This document shows, piece after piece, positions 1 through 5,792 of a DNA stretch of 34,965 nt. Every line of letters begins with the position of its first letter. Within the stretch, counting starts at the first letter, position 1. Origin of the DNA: a virus; IMG/VR virus record IMGVR_UViG_3300027509_000002, positions 64,001 through 98,965 of that record; one strand, given 5' to 3'. A model generated the notes under the pieces. That model searched no databases and was not told where the DNA came from. It saw only the letters and a program-made list of their open reading frames with translations. Both the position numbers and the translations under genes were made by a program.

Positions 1-303
1 GACAATGCAATTGGCGTAGGTGATTATTCTAAGTTGATACATAGCAAGCTAGAATTAGAATGCAGTAAGACGTTCGGTAGAAATAAATTGTATGAGTATT
101 TAAGAGAAAAAGAAGTGCTACAGACTAAAGAAGATTATAATACCCCATTCCAAAAATATATCAAAGCTGGCTGGATGGAAGTGAATGCAGTTGTAAAAAA
201 CAATAAGTCATATAAAGTAGTCAAGATAAGGCCAAAAGGTCAAATAAAGATTTTAGAAATGATCAATAAAGATTACGGTACATCAATTTCATTTAAAAAA
301 TAA
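1..303 (+). CDS. KilAC-type antirepressor, C-terminal part (5' end cut by window)
   Basis: The frame is open from base 1 to the TAA at 301-303, giving 100 residues without an N-terminus, so this is a partial gene; the TTG at 34 is probably not its start. The pattern is that of the phage antirepressor KilAC (ANT) domain: a short helix-turn-helix-like stretch, then 'GRNKLYEYLREKEVL', then 'PFQKYIKAGWMEV', then basic strands ending in 'IRPKGQIKILEMI'. In that family the domain binds DNA and usually sits behind a variable N-terminal Bro, Ant or Rha domain, which is not visible here. It lies 4 bases before the next gene and heads the small-gene operon. Confidence 0.7.
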   Translation, partial: DNAIGVGDYSKLIHSKLELECSKTFGRNKLYEYLREKEVLQTKEDYNTPFQKYIKAGWMEVNAVVKNNKSYKVVKIRPKGQIKILEMINKDYGTSISFKK

Positions 304-307
304 AGAT

Positions 308-634
308 ATGGAAAAAATAATGCGAATAGAAAAGCCAGTAGAATTTGTGACTCTTACTGAACGTAGAAGAATATTAAAGGTGTTGTGTGCAATGCAGGTG
401 GCCTTAGATGACTTTGAACACATAGAAGATCAGGATTTATACTTGCAGAAGATAAAGTATCACGGAAATCAGTTTGCTAAGGCGTTATCTGAGCGTACAA
501 AATACGTACTAGATAAGGCAGAGGATAAAAAGATGTTGAATGAGATGCTGAATGGCCATAGCCAATTGACAGATTTGGTTGATAAGGTTGTGAGCTATGC
601 CTTGGCAGATAGATTAGAAATCAAGGAGATATGA
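308..634 (+). CDS. hypothetical protein, 108 aa
   Basis: I do not recognise this protein. It is predicted to be mostly helical and charged, with no membrane segment or signal peptide. The first ATG (308) follows the antirepressor stop by four bases, and an in-frame ATG at 320 is an alternative start. Its TGA stop overlaps the next gene's start in an ATGA junction, so it is probably co-transcribed and translationally coupled with the three genes after it. Likely a small cytoplasmic early-type phage protein. Confidence 0.7.
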   Translation: MEKIMRIEKPVEFVTLTERRRILKVLCAMQVALDDFEHIEDQDLYLQKIKYHGNQFAKALSERTKYVLDKAEDKKMLNEMLNGHSQLTDLVDKVVSYALADRLEIKEI

Positions 635-879
635 TAGAACAGATAGAGTGGGTGAGTGTAAAGGATAGGTTGCCAGATGCCACTGTGCAGCATGCAATGA
701 CTCTAGCCAGTTATCCAGTACTTACAAGACTAAGTGATGGAGAGATGGAGTTTAACGAGTATTTCATGACTTTTCAGGATAGTGAGTTAGGACAGAGGGT
801 ATCTGAAAAGGGATGGATAGATGAAGATAAAGAATATCCAGTAACACATTGGGCAACAATTAAAGGGCCAAAGATATGA
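631..879 (+). CDS. DUF551-like protein, 82 aa
   Basis: The protein opens with 'WVSVKDRLPD' and closes with 'VTHWATIKGPKI'. These match the two ends of the DUF551 family, small proteins common in phages whose function is unknown to me (typical forms are W-x-S-x-x-D-x-L-P at the front and V-T-H-W-x-P at the end). Length fits the family. The start overlaps the upstream stop (ATGA) and the end overlaps the next start in the same way, so it lies inside a tightly coupled small-gene operon. Confidence 0.7.
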   Translation: MIEQIEWVSVKDRLPDATVQHAMTLASYPVLTRLSDGEMEFNEYFMTFQDSELGQRVSEKGWIDEDKEYPVTHWATIKGPKI

Positions 880-1103
880 TTAGAAAAGCATTTTTAGATA
901 AAATATACGCCCGTAAGGCGGACGTGATGTCTGAAATACATAGGCTACACACCAAATCTAATTTACCAGTAGCTAAGTGCTGTGATGACATGGAATATAA
1001 GTCAGAAGATAAAGTAAGGTTAAATTCTCGCAGAAAAGAACTATTAAATATTAATCTGATAATACAGGACTATTTAGACATACATGATAATAACAATATA
1101 TGA
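876..1103 (+). CDS. hypothetical protein, 75 aa
   Basis: Small, basic, probably helical protein without recognised motifs. Two adjacent cysteines ('KCCDD') lie near residue 35, but there is no second Cys pair to suggest a zinc site. Start and stop are both embedded in ATGA overlaps with neighbouring genes, which supports it as a real coding gene. Function unknown. Confidence 0.65.
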   Translation: MIRKAFLDKIYARKADVMSEIHRLHTKSNLPVAKCCDDMEYKSEDKVRLNSRRKELLNINLIIQDYLDIHDNNNI

Positions 1104-1282
1104 GCAGATCGTTAGAGGGCAAGTATATCATTATTAATGCAGACATGAATGACTATTTTAAAAATGAAGACGGCAGCTTTAGGTTATTTGACACCAAAGC
1201 TGAGGCATGTATGGCTGCTGGTCTATATGAACTTGATCATTCAATGGTTGTAAAAATCGAATATTATCATATAGAGAATTAA
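1100..1282 (+). CDS. hypothetical protein, 60 aa
   Basis: Last gene of the four-gene overlapping series, starting in an ATGA overlap. The sequence 'LFDTKAEACMAAGLYELD' resembles the helix of small phage proteins that carry a 'TKAEA...A' segment, but I cannot name a family. It ends 29 bases before the two-component operon and just before a late-type promoter motif, so it probably belongs to a different transcription unit from the genes that follow. Confidence 0.65.
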   Translation: MSRSLEGKYIIINADMNDYFKNEDGSFRLFDTKAEACMAAGLYELDHSMVVKIEYYHIEN

Positions 1283-1295
1283 TCGTTTGAATTCC

Positions 1296-1306
1296 TTATT
1301 TTTATA
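1296..1306 (+). promoter_or_regulatory. late-type promoter motif TTATTTTTATA upstream of two-component operon
   Basis: Exact copy of the 11-base motif found before many structural genes in this window. The motif ends 5 bases before the ATG at 1312. It contains TAnnTTTA, a one-base variant of the Bacteroidetes -7 box TAnnTTTG. Its promoter role is inferred from recurrence and position. Confidence 0.5.
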
Positions 1307-1311
1307 GTATC

Positions 1312-1719
1312 ATGTTAAATGCAGTTAAAAATATGTTTTCGTTCAGTAAAAAGCAAAAAAGATTAGATGTCTTGATCATAGAAGATTCAGATGCTTATGT
1401 GTTTCTATTAACACAAAAGTTCAACAAGCATCCCAATGTATTCATAGATTCAATCGATAGTGTAGAAAAGGCTACATGGATGCTCACAGATAAAGAGTAT
1501 GGGCTTGTCTTATTAGATAATTCTTTAAATGGCATGGATGGTGAATTCAGCTTGCCCATTATCAAAGATTTAGTAGGTGATGTTAAAATCGTTATTATGA
1601 CTTCAAGTGAAGAGGGTGCAAAAAGATTAGATCGCATCTACAAGAATGTCGTACACAAAGAAGAAATCACAGATGAGTTTATTTCTTCATTAATAAATGA
1701 CAGCAATGGTTCAAAATAG
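1312..1719 (+). CDS. response regulator receiver-domain protein (single domain)
   Basis: A stand-alone CheY-like receiver of 135 residues. The acidic pair is E24-D25, the probable phospho-acceptor is D69 ('LVLLDNSLNGMDG'), the conserved Thr is T97 ('IVIMTSS') and the conserved Lys is K116 ('VVHKEEI'), so all switch residues are present. There is no DNA-binding or enzymatic output domain. It is the first gene of a three-gene operon with a histidine kinase and a second receiver; its end overlaps the kinase start by 14-23 bases. It probably exchanges phosphate with the kinase or with a host phosphorelay partner. A phage origin for such a gene is unusual. Confidence 0.88.
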   Translation: MLNAVKNMFSFSKKQKRLDVLIIEDSDAYVFLLTQKFNKHPNVFIDSIDSVEKATWMLTDKEYGLVLLDNSLNGMDGEFSLPIIKDLVGDVKIVIMTSSEEGAKRLDRIYKNVVHKEEITDEFISSLINDSNGSK

Positions 1720-2815
1720 CACAAATAACTTTAGGTTTTTAATTAAGCACGTACCAGCAGCAGTAGCTATGTTCAATGAGAATATAGAGTATATTGCATA
1801 TAGTGACAGATGGCTCAAAGATTATGAGCTAGGCGATCAAGATTTACACGGTAGATCTCACTATGAAGTATTTCCAGATATTTTAGAACGCTGGAAACAA
1901 GACCATCAAGATACTTTGCGTGGCAAGGTATGGAGGTCAGAAGAAGAAGAATGGGTAAGAGACGATGGATCAATAGTATATATCAGAGCTGAGCTTAGAC
2001 CATGGAGAAACAACTTAGATGAGATCAAAGGAATTATTATGTTCACAGAAGTTATTACTGATCAGGTTGTAACAAGAAAAGAGTTGGAAAAGAAAAATGA
2101 GGCTTTAAAGAATAAGATAAGCGATTTAAGACAAAAGAATAAAGAAGTAGAAGAATTTTCCTACATCGCTTCACATGACTTGCAAGAGCCATTGAGAATC
2201 ATTCAGTCTTATTGCGACTTCATTATAGATGAGTATAAAGACAAATTAGATGAGACAGGTAAAAAGAGTTTAGAATTCGTAGCCGACTCTACTGTTCGTA
2301 TGAGTAAATTAATTAAGGGCATATTGGCTTATTCTAAGTTAGGTAGGTCGCCATTATCTAATGCCATTAGCTGTAATAACTTAGTGAAGTCTGTTATTGA
2401 CTTTTCTATTGACAAAGGTGAAGTAGGTATTGAATCAAATATCAAAGTAAAAAGTCTACCAACGGTAAAGGGTTATAGATTAGAGCTACAAATGCTCTTT
2501 CAAAATCTCATATCTAATGCCATTAAGTATGTTAGAGAGGGCGTTACACCAGAGATAGAGATTTCCTGTATTGACAAGGAAGACCATTATGAATTCTGCG
2601 TATCAGATAACGGCATCGGAATTCCAAAAGAACATCAAGACAGGGTGTTTAAATTATTCCAGAGACTACATGATAGACATGCGTATGCAGGTATAGGTAT
2701 TGGACTATCACATTGTAAAAAAATAGTTTCTTTACATGACGGCAATATATGGGTAAAGGGTAATAAAATAGGTGGATCAGATTTCTTTTTCACCATAAAC
2801 AAACAACTGGAATGA
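1697..2815 (+). CDS. PAS-domain sensor histidine kinase (cytoplasmic)
   Basis: A 372-residue kinase with an N-terminal PAS domain (about residues 10-125), a coiled-coil linker (128-153), a HisKA dimerisation domain with H-box 'FSYIASHDLQEPLR' (phospho-acceptor H160), and an HATPase_c domain: N-box around N274 ('LFQNLISNAIKYV'), G1 box 'DNGIGIP' (304-310), F-box 'FKLFQRLH' and G2 box 'GIGIGL'. All catalytic boxes look intact. There is no membrane segment, so it should be cytoplasmic. The H-box and F-box resemble the bacteriophytochrome (Cph1-type) kinase group, but no chromophore-binding GAF domain is present. An internal ATG at 1706 is an equally possible start. The stop overlaps the next gene in ATGA. 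Confidence 0.93.
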   Translation: MTAMVQNSTNNFRFLIKHVPAAVAMFNENIEYIAYSDRWLKDYELGDQDLHGRSHYEVFPDILERWKQDHQDTLRGKVWRSEEEEWVRDDGSIVYIRAELRPWRNNLDEIKGIIMFTEVITDQVVTRKELEKKNEALKNKISDLRQKNKEVEEFSYIASHDLQEPLRIIQSYCDFIIDEYKDKLDETGKKSLEFVADSTVRMSKLIKGILAYSKLGRSPLSNAISCNNLVKSVIDFSIDKGEVGIESNIKVKSLPTVKGYRLELQMLFQNLISNAIKYVREGVTPEIEISCIDKEDHYEFCVSDNGIGIPKEHQDRVFKLFQRLHDRHAYAGIGIGLSHCKKIVSLHDGNIWVKGNKIGGSDFFFTINKQLE

Positions 2816-3225
2816 TAAATCGTATAGAATCAATAATGCTCGTAGATGACGATGAGGCCACTAATTTCTTAAATAAGATATTAATTAAGGACTCATCTGT
2901 AACTGTAGATGAAATAAGGGTAGCTTATAACGGATTAGAGGCAATTAACCATATAAAAGACTGCCATGCACATGGTGAACCGCTACCATCACTTGTGCTT
3001 CTGGATATAAATATGCCAGTAATGAATGGATGGGAGTTCTTAGATGAGTTCATAGCATTACCTTATTCAGATAAAATTACCTTAATTGCCATGGTGAGTA
3101 ACTCGTATGACGATGCTGACATTAAAAAAGCAAAAGCATTTAAACAAGTTGGTAGTTTCCTTAGAAAGCCCTTATCTAAGACCAAGATGCACAAAATCAT
3201 TCAGGATTACGTAGATTCTCTATAA
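2812..3225 (+). CDS. response regulator receiver-domain protein (Rcp1/CheY-like)
   Basis: A 137-residue stand-alone receiver. The acidic cluster is D12-D14 ('LVDDDEATNF'), the phospho-acceptor is D65 ('LVLLDINMPVMNGWEF') and the conserved Lys is K119 ('LRKPLS'); the Thr/Ser position is S96. It resembles the Rcp1-type receivers that partner phytochrome-like kinases and the single-domain receivers frequent in Bacteroidetes genomes. The start overlaps the kinase stop (ATGA), so kinase and regulator are coupled. With no output domain, it must act by protein-protein contact or as a phosphate shuttle or sink. Confidence 0.9.
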   Translation: MINRIESIMLVDDDEATNFLNKILIKDSSVTVDEIRVAYNGLEAINHIKDCHAHGEPLPSLVLLDINMPVMNGWEFLDEFIALPYSDKITLIAMVSNSYDDADIKKAKAFKQVGSFLRKPLSKTKMHKIIQDYVDSL

Positions 3226-3244
3226 TTTTATTTAAGTTTGTTTC

Positions 3245-4153
3245 ATGGAATTTAACAAATACCAAAGCCTTTGTAGGTTAGGAACAACAGAAGTGAATGG
3301 AATATTGGACGGTAAGTGCTATATATTTCCAAAACTGGATGGAACAAATGCATCAGTGTGGAAAGATATAACGGGCATTACTAGAGCTGGATCAAGAAAT
3401 AGAACATTAGAGCTAGGAGAAAGAGATAATAGAGGCTTCTATGGGTACGTGAGTGAGCATGCTGGTATCAATTTATTGTTACATCACTATCCAGCATTAA
3501 GGGTATTTGGTGAATGGCTCGTGCAGCACAGTTTCAAGAATTACAGAAAAGAAGCATTAAATAAGTTCTATGTATTCGATGTAGTAGAAGATAATCCAGA
3601 TGGGTCATATAGGTATTGGACATATGAAGAGTACCAGCCATTATTAGAAGAATACCAGATAGATTACATTCCACCAATCAAGATATTATCATTTCCATCA
3701 GAAGATGACATAATATTTCAGGCAAAATACAATAATAAATTCTTAGTAGAAGATGGAAAAGGAGTTGGAGAGGGTGTAGTAGTGAAGCGTTATGGTTACG
3801 TGAATAAATACGGTAGAGTCACGTGGGCTAAGTTTGTCACCTCTGAGTTCAAAGAAGTGCATACAAAGACTATGGGAGCACCAGAAGTGGAATTTGTGCC
3901 AGTGGAAAGAAAGATAGTGGACAAATACGTGACTAAAGCCCTCTGTGAGAAGATTCAGGCCAAGATAGAGAATGATATGGGTGATTGGAGTAGTAAATAC
4001 ATTCCAAGGCTCTTAAACACGGTCTATTACGATCTAGTGAGAGAAGACTGCTGGAATTTCATAAAAGAGCACAAGAATCCAACAATAGATTTTAAGAGAT
4101 TGCTTAACTGTACGATCAGTAAAGTGAAGGAACATTTACCAATGGTATTTTGA
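3245..4153 (+). CDS. RNA ligase (nucleotidyltransferase superfamily)
   Basis: A 302-residue protein with the ordered motifs of ATP-dependent RNA ligases: motif I 'KLDGTN' with the adenylated lysine at K30, motif III 'RVFGEWLV', motif IIIa 'KFYVFDVV', motif IV 'GEGVVVKRYG', and motif V 'TWAKFVTSEFKE'. The C-terminal ~90 residues form a separate helical domain, as in Rnl2-like ligases. It would seal breaks in RNA, for example tRNA or rRNA cleaved as a host defence, as known for T4 ligases; the substrate here is inferred. It follows the two-component operon by 19 bases without a clear promoter motif and precedes a small protein by one base. No partner kinase (Pnkp-like) is visible in the window. 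Confidence 0.88.
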   Translation: MEFNKYQSLCRLGTTEVNGILDGKCYIFPKLDGTNASVWKDITGITRAGSRNRTLELGERDNRGFYGYVSEHAGINLLLHHYPALRVFGEWLVQHSFKNYRKEALNKFYVFDVVEDNPDGSYRYWTYEEYQPLLEEYQIDYIPPIKILSFPSEDDIIFQAKYNNKFLVEDGKGVGEGVVVKRYGYVNKYGRVTWAKFVTSEFKEVHTKTMGAPEVEFVPVERKIVDKYVTKALCEKIQAKIENDMGDWSSKYIPRLLNTVYYDLVREDCWNFIKEHKNPTIDFKRLLNCTISKVKEHLPMVF

Positions 4154-4154
4154 T

Positions 4155-4427
4155 ATGAAGTGGTGGCAAAAGAGAGTTAGAGGTTGGACAGTACCTTTTT
4201 GGTTTACTTGGACACCCATATATAGCAAACTGTATGTGAAGCTCAGCAAATTTACTGACATTTCAAAAGCAGTTAGTGATCAAAGAAACGGTAAGAATCC
4301 ACAAGGATTGCTCACATTTGATAAGGAATTAACCAAAGAACAGTTAGATGAGCTCAAAAAAGCATTCAAAGAAAGCGGACAAATCTTCTACAAAGAAGAA
4401 AAAAAGCAGAATGATCAATCCTCATGA
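4155..4427 (+). CDS. hypothetical protein, 90 aa
   Basis: Not recognised. The N-terminal third is rich in Trp and aromatic residues ('WTVPFWFTWTP'), too polar overall for a clear membrane segment; the C-terminal half is a charged helix ending in Lys/Glu repeats. The ATG lies one base after the RNA ligase stop (TGATATG), so the two are probably translated from one message. Its last 17 bases overlap the next small gene. Confidence 0.6.
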   Translation: MKWWQKRVRGWTVPFWFTWTPIYSKLYVKLSKFTDISKAVSDQRNGKNPQGLLTFDKELTKEQLDELKKAFKESGQIFYKEEKKQNDQSS

Positions 4428-4503
4428 TGGATCGTTAAAGGCTTCTACTCAGGTACATAAGGATAAGAAGAAGTACACAAGAAAGAAAAAGCATAAAGAG
4501 TAG
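4411..4503 (+). CDS. small basic peptide, 30 aa
   Basis: A short reading frame from the ATG at 4411 to TAG at 4501-4503, followed at once by a second TAG. The product is very basic in its C-terminal half ('KDKKKYTRKKKHKE'), with a polar 'NPHDGSLKAS' front. It overlaps the previous gene in another frame. The composition suggests a nucleic-acid-binding or RNA-polymerase/ribosome-associated peptide, but this is only inference. Its small size makes chance a real alternative. Confidence 0.4.
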   Translation: MINPHDGSLKASTQVHKDKKKYTRKKKHKE

Positions 4504-4511
4504 TAGTAATT

Positions 4512-4552
4512 TTGTCGCAAATATCGTAACAATATGCGACAATAATTGTTAC
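4512..4552. repeat. two interleaved perfect inverted repeats
   Basis: Arm A TTGTCGCA (4512-4519) pairs with A' TGCGACAA (4535-4542). Arm B GTAACAAT (4526-4533) pairs with B' ATTGTTAC (4545-4552). The order A-B-A'-B' means the two stems exclude one another or form a pseudoknot if transcribed; as DNA they could be two overlapping operators. B' runs into the promoter-like motif of the next gene. Confidence 0.65.
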
Positions 4553-4559
4553 ATTTATA
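4549..4559 (+). promoter_or_regulatory. late-type promoter motif variant TTACATTTATA
   Basis: One mismatch from TTATNTTTATA; ends 17 bases before the ATG at 4577. It overlaps the last arm of the interleaved inverted repeats, which would let a bound protein or RNA structure control it. Confidence 0.35.
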
Positions 4560-4576
4560 CTCAATCAAAACATAAC

Positions 4577-4810
4577 ATGGAATACAAACATTTAAGAAAG
4601 CATTTAAGCCCAGATGAATTGGCTAATATAGATAAGCATTTAGAGACATTAGCCACCAATAGAAATAAAATAGTTGGTAGAAATCAATCTAAAAAAGATA
4701 TTCATGACTTATATGCCCTTGAAGAAATTTGTGCTATGAACTGTTATACAGTAAATAAATCATATGCCATTGAAACATGGCCAGAGTTTTACCCAAACGA
4801 ACAACAATGA
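4577..4810 (+). CDS. hypothetical protein, 77 aa
   Basis: Not recognised. A charged, helical small protein ('LRKHLSPDELANIDKHLETL') with no membrane segment. It is the first gene after the interleaved inverted repeats and a promoter-like motif. Its TGA stop overlaps the start of the HD-domain gene (ATGA at 4807), so the pair is probably coupled. It might modulate or partner the hydrolase, an inference from linkage only. Confidence 0.65.
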   Translation: MEYKHLRKHLSPDELANIDKHLETLATNRNKIVGRNQSKKDIHDLYALEEICAMNCYTVNKSYAIETWPEFYPNEQQ

Positions 4811-5316
4811 CTGATCTTCTAAAAGCGTTCAAATTAGCTACTCAGTACCATGGAAACCAAATGTACGGTAATAAGCCGTACATATATCATTTAAGTCAAG
4901 TGGTAGGGGTCTTAATGAAATGGAATGCAACAGAAGATGAAATAATAGCAGGAGCTCTTCATGACATCCTAGAAGATACAGGTATTCATTGGTTTGATTT
5001 AGTAGATGCATGTCCCAATACTGAGACGGCAGCAATCATATGTGACGTAACTGATGAAGATGGTGAGCATCGGAAGGATCGAAAGTTAAAAACATACGCA
5101 CATCTCATTAATAATGAGTCCGCATTGATAGTTAAATTAGCGGATCGATATTGTAATTTAAGGTATTCATGGAAGTCTGGAAATAAAAAGAAGCTAGATA
5201 TGTATCTCAAAGAACATCAGTTCTTTGTTGACTGCCTGTATAGAGAGTATCACAGCGTTAGAATACAAAAGGCGTGGATGGCAGTCACTACTCTACATGG
5301 ATCTATCTTGAAATGA
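4807..5316 (+). CDS. HD-domain phosphohydrolase, SpoT/MESH1-like
   Basis: The start is set at 4807 because this ATG overlaps the upstream stop (ATGA); a frame-internal ATG at 4777 would add ten residues inside the previous gene. The 169-residue product has the metal-binding layout of the (p)ppGpp hydrolase HD domain: H28 ('PYIYHL'), H52-D53 and E56-D57 ('GALHDILEDT'), and D113 ('IVKLADRYCNLR', compare KLADRxxNxR). No synthetase (RelA) or regulatory TGS/ACT domain follows, so it is a small alarmone-hydrolase type. It could remove (p)ppGpp or a related alarmone during infection; the substrate is inferred from family. Confidence 0.82.
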   Translation: MTDLLKAFKLATQYHGNQMYGNKPYIYHLSQVVGVLMKWNATEDEIIAGALHDILEDTGIHWFDLVDACPNTETAAIICDVTDEDGEHRKDRKLKTYAHLINNESALIVKLADRYCNLRYSWKSGNKKKLDMYLKEHQFFVDCLYREYHSVRIQKAWMAVTTLHGSILK

Positions 5317-5339
5317 ATGAGTACATAATTCACTCATTC
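5315..5339. terminator. inverted repeat after HD hydrolase gene (weak terminator or operator)
   Basis: GAATGAGT (5315-5322) pairs perfectly with ACTCATTC (5332-5339) around a 9-base loop. It begins at the stop codon of the HD gene and is followed by A/T-rich sequence rather than a clean T run, so a terminator role is uncertain. Confidence 0.35.
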
Positions 5340-5348
5340 TCATAATAA

Positions 5349-5359
5349 TTATATTTATA
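5349..5359 (+). promoter_or_regulatory. late-type promoter motif TTATATTTATA
   Basis: Exact match to TTATNTTTATA, ending 13 bases before the ATG at 5373, at the boundary between the non-structural and tail regions. Confidence 0.5.
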
Positions 5360-5372
5360 TAAATAAATTGTT

Positions 5373-5726
5373 ATGACAAAAAAAGATATTATTCGTGAAT
5401 TACAATACTTAGGTATTGATTTTGATCCAAAAAGCACAAAGCAAGAGTTATTTGATGTACTTAATAGTCAGTCTCTTACATCAACTTCAAACGATGCAGA
5501 CAGTCTGCATAAAGTAGAAGAAGTGCAGCCATTGGCAGCAGAAATGGCGTTGGAAGAATTTGCAGGGGTAGAAATAAAAGACTATATGCCCATGTCTGCT
5601 TTTGATTTTTGTAAACAAGCAAATATTCGTGGATTCAATAAGAACTTCTTAGTAAAGAAGTATTCAATGCATCAATTTCCAATAGAAGAATGGAAAGCGA
5701 TTATGACAAAAGAAAAACTAAGCTAG
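5373..5726 (+). CDS. HeH/SAP-like small protein, 117 aa, upstream of tail sheath
   Basis: The N-terminal 30 residues ('KKDIIRELQYLGIDFDPK' then 'TKQELFDVL') resemble the helix-extension-helix HeH/LEM/SAP-like fold that occurs in many small phage structural or assembly proteins. The middle is Ser/Thr/Asp-rich and probably flexible; the end is again helical. It sits alone between two late-type promoter motifs, immediately upstream of the sheath gene, so a role in the virion or head-tail joining is plausible but not shown. Confidence 0.65.
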   Translation: MTKKDIIRELQYLGIDFDPKSTKQELFDVLNSQSLTSTSNDADSLHKVEEVQPLAAEMALEEFAGVEIKDYMPMSAFDFCKQANIRGFNKNFLVKKYSMHQFPIEEWKAIMTKEKLS

Positions 5727-5749
5727 AGCACCCAAAACACATAAGTTTT

Positions 5750-5770
5750 GCTTTAGTTATTTTTATATTA
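5750..5770 (+). promoter_or_regulatory. late-type promoter of tail sheath gene
   Basis: Contains exact TTATTTTTATA at 5757-5767. The 21 bases 5750-5770 are identical to 10755-10775 before the metalloprotease gene, the longest shared stretch among the motif sites. A small hairpin (CAAAAC 5733-5738 with GTTTTG 5745-5750) lies just upstream and may end the preceding transcript. Confidence 0.55.
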
Positions 5771-5792
5771 CAAACTTTTCAAACGATTATAG

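Noticed and set aside
3221-3244. Late-type promoter motif before the RNA ligase gene
   Set aside because: The A/T-rich spacer (TATAATTTTATTTAAG) matches the 11-base consensus poorly; listed as no clear promoter.
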